64,000 bases of DNA from Rathayibacter tritici (GTDB lineage Bacteria > Actinomycetota > Actinomycetes > Actinomycetales > Microbacteriaceae), in NCBI RefSeq assembly GCF_002932875.1, contig NZ_PSWS01000053.1, forward strand, positions 62,001-126,000, given 5' to 3'. Both the position numbers and the translations under genes were made by a program. Below are positions 55,871-64,000 of this stretch, one piece after another. The first letter of the stretch is position 1. Each line of letters opens with the position of its first letter. The notes under the pieces are model-generated. The model saw only the letters and a list, made by a program, of their open reading frames with translations, did not search any database and was not told where the DNA came from.

Positions 55871-56350
55871 TTACCGCGTTCCCCAGTTGTAGAACTGCTT
55901 GTGAAGCTTGAGATAGACGAAAGTCTCGGTCGAGAGGACGCCGGGCAGTGCACGAATCTCCTGATTGAGCAGGGCGATCAGGTCGTCGTCGTTCTCGCAG
56001 ACGACCTCGGCGAGGATGTCGAAGGATCCGGCCGTCAGGACGACGTAGTCGACAGCGGGGATCGAGGCGAGCCGATCGGCCACGTCCCGGGTGTCGCCCG
56101 TGACGCGAACGCCGATCATCGCCTGGCGGTAGAAGCCGAGCTGCATGGGATCCGTCACCGCGACGATCTGCATGACTCCCGATTCGGTGAGTTTCTGCAC
56201 CCGCTGCCGCACGGCCGCCTCGCTCAGGCCGACCGCCTTGCCGATCTCGGCGTACGAGCGCCGCCCGTCGGCCTGCAGCTGCTCGATGATCGCCTTCGAG
56301 ACCTCGTCGAGCTGAATGGGACGCTGAGACGGAGGGCGGGAAGGGCTCAT
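55871..56350 (-). CDS. Lrp/AsnC-family transcriptional regulator
   Basis: 159 residues from ATG 56350. N-terminal winged helix-turn-helix (IIEQLQADGRRSYAEIGKAV then VQKLTESGVMQIVAVTDP) and C-terminal RAM ligand-binding domain (LTAGSFDILAEVVCENDDDL). Such proteins form octamers that sense amino acids. It is the first gene of a leftward pair with the aminotransferase, 3 bp apart, and probably controls it. The C-terminus is the usual short tail. Confidence 0.95.
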   Translation of the reverse strand: MSPSRPPSQRPIQLDEVSKAIIEQLQADGRRSYAEIGKAVGLSEAAVRQRVQKLTESGVMQIVAVTDPMQLGFYRQAMIGVRVTGDTRDVADRLASIPAVDYVVLTAGSFDILAEVVCENDDDLIALLNQEIRALPGVLSTETFVYLKLHKQFYNWGTR

Positions 56351-56542
56351 GCGGTGATTCTGGCAGTCGAGGAGGGGGTGGGCAAGTGAATCCGCATCCG
56401 CCGAGGTGCCGCAGCGGTGGAATCGGTGGTTCGAGGGGCGGTCGGGCGATCGGTCGGGCGGGCGATCGAGAGTGCCATCTCGCGCGCGTGACGAACCGTG
56501 GCGCGACGGCCGTCACCCCCTTGGTCGAGAGCCGGCAGCGAC

Positions 56543-56548
56543 TAGCAT
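56543..56548 (+). promoter_or_regulatory. -10 element of the PP2C gene
   Basis: TAGCAT in GACTAGCATCGGGAGGC, about 85 nt before the ATG. Matches the TA-n3-T pattern seen at argS and lysA. No clear -35 box. Confidence 0.4.
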
Positions 56549-56634
56549 CGGGAGGCGGCTGCGTGCCGGAAGGCACGAGCGATCCGGACAGCCCGACGGC
56601 TCGTGACCGGACCGGGCGGGAGCGAGGAGACGCG

Positions 56635-57459
56635 ATGACGCAGATCGGCCGCAGCCGTGCATCCGTCACTGTTCCCGTCTCGGCCTGGACCTCGGACACC
56701 CCGTCCGCCGAGGTGACCCTCGGCTGGGCTGCTCGCACCGAGACCGGCCTCGTCCGCAGTGCGAATGAGGACAGCTACCTCGCCAAGAGTCCCGTCTTCG
56801 CGGTGGCCGACGGCATGGGCGGGCACGCGGCCGGAGAGGTCGCCAGCGACGCTGTCGTCTCGCGCCTCTCGACTGCAGCCCTGGGCGCAACCGTCGGGGC
56901 GGAGGAGATCGACAGGGCGCTGCGCGAAGCCGTCGGGGACATCGCCCGGCAGTCGCACACGGCCGACAGCGGCACCGGCACCACGGTAACCGGTATCGCG
57001 CTGACCGCGATCGGCGGCGAGCCCTACTGGTCCGTCTTCAATATCGGCGACTCTCGCGTCTACCTCAGGGTCGCCGGCAGCCTCGTGCAGCTCACCGTCG
57101 ACCACTCGATCGTCCAAGAGTTGGTCGACGCGGGCCTGATCACGCGAGACGAAGCGGACGTGCATCCGCACAGCAATATGATCACCCGCGCGGTCGGCTT
57201 CCACGAGGCGCCCATTCCCGACTACCGCCTGGTCCCCGTCCTCGCGGGATCGCGCCTGCTGATCTGCTCCGACGGACTCACGAAGGAGCTCACCGACGCA
57301 GGCGTCGGCCACCTGCTCGCCGGGACGTACTCCGCACGGGAGGCGGCCGATGCGCTGGTAGACGCGGCACTGAGCAACGGCGGGCGCGACAACGTCACCG
57401 TGATCGTCGTCGACGTCCTCGCCGTCACCGGCGACGAGGAGACGGGCATCCCCATCTGA
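56635..57459 (+). CDS. PP2C-type serine/threonine phosphatase
   Basis: 274 residues from ATG 56635 with GAGGAGA seven bases upstream. Metal-dependent phosphatase fold: NEDS near the start (metal ligand), VADGMGGHAAGE, GTGTTVTGIAL, FNIGDSRVYL, ICSDGLTKEL and the C-terminal GGRDNVTVIVV. All expected aspartates are present. No transmembrane segment, unlike PstP of the mycobacterial pknAB cluster. The next gene encodes a zinc-ribbon/FHA protein, a plausible phosphopeptide partner; no kinase is in the window. Confidence 0.95.
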   Translation: MTQIGRSRASVTVPVSAWTSDTPSAEVTLGWAARTETGLVRSANEDSYLAKSPVFAVADGMGGHAAGEVASDAVVSRLSTAALGATVGAEEIDRALREAVGDIARQSHTADSGTGTTVTGIALTAIGGEPYWSVFNIGDSRVYLRVAGSLVQLTVDHSIVQELVDAGLITRDEADVHPHSNMITRAVGFHEAPIPDYRLVPVLAGSRLLICSDGLTKELTDAGVGHLLAGTYSAREAADALVDAALSNGGRDNVTVIVVDVLAVTGDEETGIPI

Positions 57460-57536
57460 GACGAGATGGCGTGCACCGCCGCCGGCCGGTTCGCGTCGGG
57501 ATCGGGCGGCTCAGGGGTCCCGGCGCTCGGGCTGGG

Positions 57537-57542
57537 TACGAT
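57537..57542 (+). promoter_or_regulatory. -10 element of the FHA gene
   Basis: TACGAT in CTGGGTACGATGGGGAGAGG. It contains the first two bases of ATG 57541, which argues against that ATG as the start codon and supports GTG 57565. Confidence 0.4.
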
Positions 57543-57564
57543 GGGGAGAGGAAGGGCGTTCTCG

Positions 57565-58158
57565 GTGATCTGCAGCACGTGTGGCTCCACTCTCGCTCCC
57601 GGGGCGATTCTCTGCGGCGAGTGCGGTTCGTCGGTGGCGGCGCATGCCACGACGGGTGGCTTCCGGCCCTCCTCCTCCGGCGACACGACGGTCCTGGACC
57701 CGTCCCGTCGTGCCTGGCTGCCGGGCCTGGCCCCCAGCAGGCATCGGCGCCCCGCCCCCGGCGCTCCGATGGCGCCGCCCTCGCAGGGCCTCGTGCGCCT
57801 CGATTTCGCCACCGGGCAGCACGCGATCGTCACCGGCAACGGCCTGATCGGACGCCAGCCGCTGCCCGACCCCAACGAGACCTTCCGGCACATCCTCGCG
57901 ATTCCCGATCCGTCTCGCTCGCTCTCGAAGACCCACCTCGAGTTCGGCTTCGACGAGGGCGGGCTCTGGGTCCGCGACCGCTGGTCGGCGAACGGCTCGA
58001 TCCTGGTCGCGCCGACTCAGGCGCCGCTCCCGCTCGAAGCCGGCCGGCGGTACCGGGCGAAGCTCGGCAGCCGGATCCTGCTCTCCTCCGTCGAGATGGC
58101 CGTCGAGCGCGTCGACGGCTCCGCTGGCGGGTCGGGGCGCCCGAGCGTCACCCGCTGA
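57565..58158 (+). CDS. Zinc-ribbon and FHA-domain protein
   Basis: 197 residues from GTG 57565, preceded by GAGGAAGG. N-terminal zinc ribbon with two CxxC knuckles (CSTCGSTLAPGAILCGECGS), a Pro/Arg/Ser-rich linker of about 55 residues, then an FHA domain (VTGNGLIGRQPLPD, SLSKTHLEFGFDEGG, RWSANGSILVAP) that would bind phosphothreonine peptides. The FHA hallmarks GR, S-x2-H and NG are all visible. It lies 105 bp after the PP2C gene and probably works with it in Ser/Thr phosphosignalling. An in-frame frame runs further upstream but crosses a -10 element. Confidence 0.85.
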   Translation: MICSTCGSTLAPGAILCGECGSSVAAHATTGGFRPSSSGDTTVLDPSRRAWLPGLAPSRHRRPAPGAPMAPPSQGLVRLDFATGQHAIVTGNGLIGRQPLPDPNETFRHILAIPDPSRSLSKTHLEFGFDEGGLWVRDRWSANGSILVAPTQAPLPLEAGRRYRAKLGSRILLSSVEMAVERVDGSAGGSGRPSVTR

Positions 58159-58343
58159 CCGTATCGGCGCTCGGGAACCGAATCAGTGGTGTCCACGTCG
58201 TCCGGGTGCGGATGTCGTGACGATCATGTTTCCGGATGAGTGTTCTCCTCCGTTCGCCGTGACAGGCGGACGAGCGCTGTGCCAGTATTTCCCCACATTC
58301 GGCCCTCGAGGTCCGAGCCTCGACGCAGTCAGGAGCCCCCGCT

Positions 58344-59570
58344 ATGACCCGTCCCCTCCCGAGGGATCCTGTCCTCCGCCGGGCCATCGCGGTGGCTCGC
58401 TCGCACGAGCGCGAGCGCCGGGCGGTCCTCTCCCGTCGAGCGGTCCTCGGCGGTATTGGCCTCGGAGCGAGCACGCTCGCTCTGGCCGCCTGCGCTGCGC
58501 AGACCCGCGCCGCTCCGACCGCCGCCGCCGACGGCTCTGCGGGCGACCCGCAACTGGTCTGGGATAACTGGCCCGCCTACATGGACGAGGACGACGACGG
58601 GAACTACCCCTCGCTCCAGGGCTTCGAGGAGCAGAGCGGCATCTCGGTCACCTACAACGTCGCCGTCGATGACAACAACACGTACTACGGCAAGGTCAAG
58701 GACCAGCTCGCCCTCGGGCAGTACATCGGCGCCGACACCGTCTGCCTCACCGAATGGATGGTGTCGCGGCTGGTCCGTCGCGGCTACGTGCAGGAACTCG
58801 ACCACGCCAACATCCCGAACATCGCCAATCTCACCCCCTCCCTGGCGAACCCCGACTTCGATCCTGGCCGCAAGCTCTCCCTCCCGTACCAGGCCGGATT
58901 CTCGGGGATCTGTTGGAACAAGGAGAAGCTGCCCGACGGCCTGTCCAGCATCGACGAGCTCTGGGACCCCTCGCTCCGAGGCCGGGTAGGCGTACTGAGC
59001 GAGATGCGCGACACGATCGGGCTGATCATGCTCGCGCAGGGGACCGATATCGCCGGCTCCTGGGGCGACGACGAGTACATGAACGCGATCGATGTCTTCC
59101 GCGAGCAGGTCGATGCCGGTCAGATCCGCAACATCAAGGGGAACGCGTACCTCAACGACCTGCAGAACGAGGACACCCTCGCGGCGATCTGCTGGTCCGG
59201 CGACGTCACTCTGATCAATGCCGAGGCCGGCGACAAGTGGGAGTTCGCCTTCCCCGATTCGGGCGGCGCGCTCTGGAACGACACCTTCGTCGTGCCCATG
59301 GGCTCCCAGCGCAAGGCGAACGCCGAAGCCCTGATGAACTACTACTACGAGCCCGAGGTCGCCGCCGAGGTGGCTGCCTGGGTCAACTACATCACCCCCG
59401 TGGATGGAGCGAAGGACGTCATGGAGAGTATCGACGCGGAGCTGGCCGAGAACCAGTTGATCTTCCCCGACGAGGACACGCTCGCACAGGCGCACGTGTT
59501 CCGCACCCTGACCGCCGCGGAGGAGAAGGAGTACCAGGCCGAGTTCCAGAAGGTACTCCTGGGCATCTGA
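58344..59570 (+). CDS. Polyamine ABC transporter substrate-binding protein (Tat lipoprotein)
   Basis: 408 residues from ATG 58344; AGGAG is eight bases upstream. A 29-residue basic n-region leads to a Tat motif (SRRAVLGG, Arg31-Arg32) and a lipobox LAAC with Cys50, so it is a lipoprotein exported folded. The mature part is a type II periplasmic binding protein of the PotD/PotF kind: DNWPAYMDEDDDG, SGISVTYNVAVDDNNTYYGK, LPYQAGFSGICWNK, and GAKDVMESIDAELAENQL near the end. First gene of a four-gene transporter operon. Confidence 0.93.
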   Translation: MTRPLPRDPVLRRAIAVARSHERERRAVLSRRAVLGGIGLGASTLALAACAAQTRAAPTAAADGSAGDPQLVWDNWPAYMDEDDDGNYPSLQGFEEQSGISVTYNVAVDDNNTYYGKVKDQLALGQYIGADTVCLTEWMVSRLVRRGYVQELDHANIPNIANLTPSLANPDFDPGRKLSLPYQAGFSGICWNKEKLPDGLSSIDELWDPSLRGRVGVLSEMRDTIGLIMLAQGTDIAGSWGDDEYMNAIDVFREQVDAGQIRNIKGNAYLNDLQNEDTLAAICWSGDVTLINAEAGDKWEFAFPDSGGALWNDTFVVPMGSQRKANAEALMNYYYEPEVAAEVAAWVNYITPVDGAKDVMESIDAELAENQLIFPDEDTLAQAHVFRTLTAAEEKEYQAEFQKVLLGI

Positions 59571-60772
59571 TGGCGATCGGGACCTTCGCCGAGAGCGGCG
59601 CCGACCTCCAGCTGGTCGGGATCAGCAAGCAGTACCCGGGTTTCGCCGCCGTCGACTCGCTCGACCTCACCATCCCGGCGGGCTCTTTCTTCGCGCTGCT
59701 CGGACCCTCCGGATGCGGCAAGACGACGACGCTGCGCTTGATCGCGGGACTCGAGGAACCGTCGGCCGGGCAGATCCTCATCGGCGGTCGCGACGTCACC
59801 GAGACCAAGACCTACCAACGGCCGGTCAACACGGTGTTCCAGTCGTACGCGCTGTTCCCGCACCTGTCGATCCTCGAGAACGTCGCCTTCGGGCTGAAGC
59901 GGCGGAAGATCGCCGACCCGGTCGGCAAGGCGCACGAGGCGCTCCGGCTGGTCGAGCTCGACCACCTCGCCCAGCGGCGCCCCGCGCAGCTCTCGGGCGG
60001 CCAGCAGCAGCGGGTCGCCCTGGCCCGAGCCCTGGTCAACCGGCCGGCGCTGCTCCTGCTCGACGAACCGCTGGGCGCTCTCGACCTCAAGCTCCGCCGC
60101 CAGATGCAGCGTGAGCTCACGTCGATTCAGCGGGAGGTGGGCCTCACCTTCCTGCACGTCACGCACGACCAGGAGGAGGCCATGACGATGGCCGACACGG
60201 TGGCGGTGATGAACAAGGGCCGCATCGAGCAGATGGGGGCGCCGGAGGAGCTCTACGAGTTGCCCCGCACCGCCTTCGTCGCGAACTTCCTCGGTCAGTC
60301 CAACCTCTTCACCGGCGAGGTGGTCGGCAGCACCGATCGGGCGATCACGGTGGACGCGGGTGGACACCGCATCGTGGTCCCCACGGCGCGCTGCGCCCGA
60401 ACGACCGGCGAGATCACCGTGGGCGTTCGTCCCGAGAAGCTGCTGCTGCTGCTGACGCAGGAGCCGCCGACGAGTTCGGATCGCACCGTGCTCGGGCCCG
60501 GGCGCGTGACCGACGTCTCCTTCAGCGGAGTCAGCACCCAGTACACGATCCAGATGCCGGGCGTGGGGCCGGTGGTGGTCTTCGCGCAAAACATGGTCTT
60601 CGGGCCTGTCGTTGGCGAGGGTACGCAGGTGTGGGTCGGCTTCAGCACCGAGCACGGTTTCGGCCTGGCGGACGAGCCGGGCGCGATCCCGCGCTTCGCG
60701 GCGGACGACTCGACCAGCGCCATTGCCGTGCGGCGACGGGGGCTGTTCGCCGGCCGCAGCGGAGCGGCGTAG
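59570..60772 (+). CDS. potA: Polyamine ABC transporter ATP-binding protein
   Basis: 400 residues. Walker [12 protein letters not shown]-loop [11 protein letters not shown], signature LSGGQQQR, Walker [12 protein letters not shown] and switch histidine in [15 protein letters not shown] are all intact. The C-terminal TOBE-type domain ([29 protein letters not shown]) is the regulatory region of PotA/MalK-like ATPases. The ATG overlaps the stop of the substrate-binding protein (TGATG), so the two are translationally coupled. Confidence 0.96.
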   Translation: MAIGTFAESGADLQLVGISKQYPGFAAVDSLDLTIPAGSFFALLGPSGCGKTTTLRLIAGLEEPSAGQILIGGRDVTETKTYQRPVNTVFQSYALFPHLSILENVAFGLKRRKIADPVGKAHEALRLVELDHLAQRRPAQLSGGQQQRVALARALVNRPALLLLDEPLGALDLKLRRQMQRELTSIQREVGLTFLHVTHDQEEAMTMADTVAVMNKGRIEQMGAPEELYELPRTAFVANFLGQSNLFTGEVVGSTDRAITVDAGGHRIVVPTARCARTTGEITVGVRPEKLLLLLTQEPPTSSDRTVLGPGRVTDVSFSGVSTQYTIQMPGVGPVVVFAQNMVFGPVVGEGTQVWVGFSTEHGFGLADEPGAIPRFAADDSTSAIAVRRRGLFAGRSGAA

Positions 60773-60774
60773 GC

Positions 60775-61692
60775 ATGGCCTTCGCCGCTTTCGCGACCGG
60801 GTCGGCGACCCCGAAGGCCGCACCGGTCCGTCGGCGCTCGAGCGTCGCGCTGATCCTGCTGCTGCCGGGCATTGCCTACATGCTGCTGTTCTTCCTCGCA
60901 CCGCTCATCTCGCTCGTGCTCACCTCGTTCCAGGCCGAGGTGCCGGACGGCGACATCGGTGAGTACGCGCCGGGATTCGCCTGGCAGAACTACCTCGCGG
61001 TGATGGCGGACTACTGGCCGCACGTGCTCCGCTCCTTCGGCTACGCACTGATCGCGACGGTGCTGGCACTGGTGATCAGCTATCCGCTCGCCTACTTCAT
61101 CGGCGTCACGGCGCGGCCGTGGCCGCTGGTGCAGAATCTCCTCCTGACGCTCGTGATCGCGCCGTTCTTCATCAGCTTCCTGCTGCGGACCCTGGCGTGG
61201 AAGCAGATCCTGGCCGACGAGAGCCCGCTGGTGCAGGCGCTCAAGACCGTCGCGATCCTCCCGAGCGACGGCCACCTCACCGGCACGCCGATCGCGGTGA
61301 TCTTCGGGATCACCTACAACTTCATCCCGTTCATGACGCTGCCGCTGTACACGACGCTCGAGCGGCTCGACGTGCGGTTCCTCGAGGCCGGCTCCGACCT
61401 CTACGCGCACCCCGCCTCGGTGTTCTGGACGGTGACCGTCCCGCTGTCGATGCCGGGCATCGTGTCGGGCACGCTGCTGACCTTCATCCCGGCGGCGGGC
61501 GACTACATCAACGCGAGCCGCGACTTCCTCGGCTCATCGCAGACCTCGATGGTGGGCAACGCGATCGAGGCGAACTTTCTCACCCTCGAGAACTACCCGG
61601 CGGCGGCCGCGCTCTCGATCGTGTTGATGGCCGTGATCCTGGTCATCGTCGGCTTCTACGTGAAGCGCAGTGGAACGGAGGACCTCCTGTGA
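60775..61692 (+). CDS. potB: Polyamine ABC transporter permease (PotB type)
   Basis: 305 residues from ATG 60775. Six hydrophobic segments; the binding-protein-dependent transport motif (EAA loop) appears as LEAGSDLYAHPASVFWTVTV. Opening RRRSSVALILLLPGIAYMLL. Works with the PotC-type permease that follows. The stop overlaps the next start by 4 bp (GTGA). Confidence 0.95.
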   Translation: MAFAAFATGSATPKAAPVRRRSSVALILLLPGIAYMLLFFLAPLISLVLTSFQAEVPDGDIGEYAPGFAWQNYLAVMADYWPHVLRSFGYALIATVLALVISYPLAYFIGVTARPWPLVQNLLLTLVIAPFFISFLLRTLAWKQILADESPLVQALKTVAILPSDGHLTGTPIAVIFGITYNFIPFMTLPLYTTLERLDVRFLEAGSDLYAHPASVFWTVTVPLSMPGIVSGTLLTFIPAAGDYINASRDFLGSSQTSMVGNAIEANFLTLENYPAAAALSIVLMAVILVIVGFYVKRSGTEDLL

Positions 61693-62564
61693 CCGCGACG
61701 GCCGATCGTCCGATCGCCAGCGCCCAGGAGGCGCTCGGTGCACCGGCTCCCAGTCCGATTCGTGGCCGGAGGCGCTTCGGGGGCCTCGGGCTCGGCGTCT
61801 ACACAGCGCTCGCCCTGATCTTCCTGCTGATCCCGATCGGCTACACCTTCGTCTTCTCGTTCAACGACTCGGGCAAGAGCAATCTCGCCTGGCGCGGCTT
61901 CACCCTCGATAAGTGGGTATCGGCGTGGAGCAGCGAGGACGTGATGACCGCCTTCGGCAACAGCCTGCTCGTGGGCGTGATCGCGACTGTGCTGGCGACC
62001 GCGCTGGGCACAATGATCGCGATCGCCCTCGTGCGCTTCCGCTTCCGGTTCCGTTCGGCGATCAGCCTGCTGCTGTTTCTTCCGATGGCGACCCCGGAGG
62101 TCGTGCTCGGCGCCGGCCTGGCCGCGCAGTTCCTCAGCGTCGGCGCCGAGAAGGGGCTCGTCACGGTCGTTCTGGCGCACACGATGTTCTGTATCAGCTT
62201 CGTGGTGGTCACGGTGAAGGCGCGGGTCGCGAGCCTTGACCCGACGCTGGAGGAGGCGGGACGCGACCTGTACGCGTCGCCCCACCAGGTCTTCTGGCGG
62301 ATCACCTTCCCGCTGCTGCTGCCCGGGATCCTCGCCGCGGCACTGCTCTCGTTCGCCCTCAGCTTTGACGACTTCATCATCACGAACTTCAACTCCGGAT
62401 CGGTGACCACCTTCCCGAAGTACATCTATATCGCGGCGGCCCGCGGGATCCCGGCGGAGGCGAACGTCATCGCGTCGGCGGTGTTCGTGCTGGCGATCGT
62501 CGTCGTGGTGGTCACGCAGGTGTCCTCAGCGGCGCGGGCGAAACGCCTCGCGCGGGAGCAGTAG
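61689..62564 (+). CDS. potC: Polyamine ABC transporter permease (PotC type)
   Basis: 291 residues from GTG 61689. Six membrane segments after a 30-residue soluble N-terminus; EAA loop LEEAGRDLYASPHQVFWRIT and the conserved SFALSFDDFIITNFNSG near the end are typical of PotC. Last gene of the operon; convergent with the asparaginase gene 22 bp away. Confidence 0.95.
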   Translation: MTATADRPIASAQEALGAPAPSPIRGRRRFGGLGLGVYTALALIFLLIPIGYTFVFSFNDSGKSNLAWRGFTLDKWVSAWSSEDVMTAFGNSLLVGVIATVLATALGTMIAIALVRFRFRFRSAISLLLFLPMATPEVVLGAGLAAQFLSVGAEKGLVTVVLAHTMFCISFVVVTVKARVASLDPTLEEAGRDLYASPHQVFWRITFPLLLPGILAAALLSFALSFDDFIITNFNSGSVTTFPKYIYIAAARGIPAEANVIASAVFVLAIVVVVVTQVSSAARAKRLAREQ

Positions 62565-62585
62565 CACGGGGAGGCGCGAGGGCGC

Positions 62586-63581
62586 TCAGACGTAGGAGGC
62601 GCGGATCGCTCCGACTGGGCGCCCGCCGCCGGAGACGACCGGGTTGAGCCGCACCAGCACCTCGTTCGCCGCGGTGCGGTCCACCGCCTCCGCCTCGACG
62701 AGGAGCTTCAGCGCGACCACGGTCGCCGCGCGCAGGCTCCCGTCGAGGATCTTCAGTGCGACGGTGGTGCCGTCCGGTGAGGCCATCACGAGCACGCCCT
62801 CGGCACCGAGCTTGGCGACCAGACCCAGGCGCTCGATGACCACCGTGTTGTCGCGGCCCGGTCCATCGATCGCCCAGGCGTTCTCGAGGATCGCGGCGGT
62901 GAGCACGCCGGCTTGCCGGTAGAGGCCGAAGGGCGAGGCGGGGGAGGAGGAGACGATCCGCGAGATCCCCTTGGCCAGGGCGGTCAGGGGCAGGGCGTGC
63001 ACCGGAGCACCGCAGCCGTCGATCCCGGTAGCGACGACGCGCTCGCCCGTCAGGCGCTCGATCGTGTCCACGATGTGCTGCTGCAGCGGATGGCTCCGCT
63101 CAAGGTAGTCCTCGGTGCTCCAGTCGTTCTGCACGCAGGCCAGCAGCATCGCCGCGTGCTTACCCGAGCAGTTCATGAAGAGCGCGTCCGGAGTCGCCCC
63201 CGCGCGCAGCAGCTGGGCACGGGTCGCGGAGTCGCCGGGCCAGTCGGCCGGGCACTGCAGCGCGGTGTGGTCCAGGCCGGCGCGGAAGAGCAGGTTCTGC
63301 ACCAGGGCGACGTGCTGGGGAATGCCCGCGTGGCTCGCGGTGGCGATGACCGCCTCCGCGCCGGTCAGCTCGACTCCGGCGGTCATCACCGCGAGGGCCT
63401 GGAACGGCTTCAGGCAGGAGCGGGGGAAGACCGGGGCAGTCGGAGCGCCGAGGCTGCGGACGACGCGGCCCTCGGAGTCCAGGAGCACGGCGGAGCCGGC
63501 ATGGCGGGACTCGACGAACCCGGAGCGCTCGACGACCGCCAGCTCGACGGACTCGGCGACAGTGAAGGTTCCTGCAGGCAT
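62586..63581 (-). CDS. Asparaginase-like protein (asparaginase II family)
   Basis: 331 residues from ATG 63581. Motifs of the bacterial/fungal asparaginase II family (PF06089 type): VESRHAGSAVLLDSEGRVVR, VFPRSCLKPFQALAVM, ATASHAGIPQHVALVQNLL, FMNCSGKHAAMLLACV and GIDGCGAPVHALPLTAL. Presumed hydrolysis of L-asparagine to aspartate and ammonia in the cytoplasm; the family is poorly characterised biochemically. No signal peptide. The gene lies between the transporter operon and a GABA-type aminotransferase and may share their amino-nitrogen theme. Confidence 0.88.
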   Translation of the reverse strand: MPAGTFTVAESVELAVVERSGFVESRHAGSAVLLDSEGRVVRSLGAPTAPVFPRSCLKPFQALAVMTAGVELTGAEAVIATASHAGIPQHVALVQNLLFRAGLDHTALQCPADWPGDSATRAQLLRAGATPDALFMNCSGKHAAMLLACVQNDWSTEDYLERSHPLQQHIVDTIERLTGERVVATGIDGCGAPVHALPLTALAKGISRIVSSSPASPFGLYRQAGVLTAAILENAWAIDGPGRDNTVVIERLGLVAKLGAEGVLVMASPDGTTVALKILDGSLRAATVVALKLLVEAEAVDRTAANEVLVRLNPVVSGGGRPVGAIRASYV

Positions 63582-63629
63582 CCCCCCATCCTGCCCGATG
63601 CGGCGACCGGTCCCGTGCCCGGAAACGCT

Positions 63630-63671
63630 GAGGGCCACCGGCGAGCGAAGTGTCGCTCCCCGGTGGCTCTC
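63630..63671 (-). terminator. Hairpin terminator after the gabT-like gene
   Basis: An 18-bp near-perfect stem (arms 63630-63647 and 63654-63671; GAGGGCCACCGG against CCGGTGGCTCTC) with a 6-nt loop. It lies 12 bases after the stop of the leftward aminotransferase gene and before the asparaginase start. No long T run, as is common for GC-rich actinobacterial terminators. Confidence 0.6.
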
Positions 63672-63683
63672 GGTGGATCGCGT

Positions 63684-64000
63684 CTAGAGAGTGGCGAAGG
63701 CGTCGGCGATGACGGACATCGCGTCGTCGAGCAGCTCGTCGGTGAGGGCGAGGCTGGGCAGGAAGCGGACGACGTTGCCGTAGGTGCCGGCGCTCAGCAC
63801 GAGGACTCCGTGCTGCGCGGCGTAGTCGATGATCGCCTGCACGGCCGCGGTGTTCGGCTCCTTGGTGGTGGCGGCGGTGCCGGGCTGGACGAGCTCGATC
63901 GCCATCATCGCGCCGATGCCGCGCACCTCGCCGATGATGTCGTAGCGCTCCTGCAGGCCGCGCAGCGCGGTGCCGAGGCGGGCGCCGATCCGGTCGGCCT
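63684..64000 (-). CDS. gabT: 4-aminobutyrate aminotransferase, C-terminal part
   Basis: Partial gene running out of the right edge; the last 104 residues are visible. The sequence from GEVRGIGAMMAIELVQPGTA through ALTDELLDDAMSVI matches the C-terminal domain of GabT-type class III aminotransferases, including the RGIGAMMAIEL signature after the large-domain core. It would convert 4-aminobutyrate to succinate semialdehyde. The stop is followed by a hairpin terminator. With the polyamine transporter and the upstream aminotransferase it fits putrescine breakdown. Confidence 0.85.
   Translation of the reverse strand, partial: ADRIGARLGTALRGLQERYDIIGEVRGIGAMMAIELVQPGTAATTKEPNTAAVQAIIDYAAQHGVLVLSAGTYGNVVRFLPSLALTDELLDDAMSVIADAFATL

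Overview
The window is about 64 kb of high-GC DNA (roughly 70% by eye) from an actinobacterium. GTG starts are frequent, genes are tightly packed with ATGA/GTGA overlaps, and the order argS-lysA-hom-thrC-thrB-rho-prfA-prmC ... sua5-wecA-atpI-like-atpBEFHAGDC is typical of the phylum. Protein style suggests family Microbacteriaceae (Rathayibacter, Clavibacter or Leifsonia-like), but this is inference; no rRNA or tRNA gene is visible to test it.

Layout. (1) 1-13.6 kb, housekeeping: a transglutaminase-like protein, a lipoprotein, argS, a DUF2993 protein, the lysine/threonine branch lysA-hom-thrC-thrB, rho with a long low-complexity N-terminal region, prfA and prmC. (2) 13.6-41.4 kb, a large surface-polysaccharide region that separates prmC from sua5, genes that are usually neighbours in this phylum. 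It holds a GH5-like hydrolase, a Tat-exported beta-helix protein, three polymerase/ligase-type membrane proteins (Wzy-like), two Wzx-type flippases (one fused to a glycosyltransferase), two pyruvyl transferases, two WecG/TagA-family transferases, several GT4 and GT2 glycosyltransferases, rmlB and rmlA without rmlC/rmlD, and a nucleotidyltransferase fused to a PqqD/RRE-like domain. Nine genes from 27,788 to 39,218 form an almost gapless run. (3) 41.4-51.4 kb, sua5, a WecA-type phosphoglycosyltransferase, an AtpI-like protein and the complete F1Fo ATP synthase operon, with an unusual 20-bp repeat ladder in front of atpE. (4) 51.5-64 kb: yaaA, tag, ogt, a DUF4192-like protein, a polyamine-type class III aminotransferase with an Lrp regulator, a PP2C phosphatase with a zinc-ribbon/FHA protein, a spermidine/putrescine-type ABC transporter (substrate protein, ATPase, two permeases), an asparaginase-like protein and the 3' part of a gabT-like aminotransferase.

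How the genes may work together. The WecA homologue at 42.4 kb could make the Und-PP-HexNAc primer that WecG/TagA enzymes in the polysaccharide region would extend. Duplicated Wzx, Wzy, WecG and pyruvyl-transferase functions suggest more than one glycopolymer. On the right, polyamine uptake, an aminotransferase, an Lrp regulator and a GabT-like enzyme form a plausible putrescine-to-GABA-to-succinate route.

Most unusual points: the nucleotidyltransferase-RRE fusion with a small ORF just upstream of its operon; the flippase-glycosyltransferase fusion; a ladder of overlapping seven-codon ORFs in front of atpE; a gene with a perfect ribosome-binding site facing an ATC codon; and promoter elements shared between argS and lysA and between rho and the atp operon.
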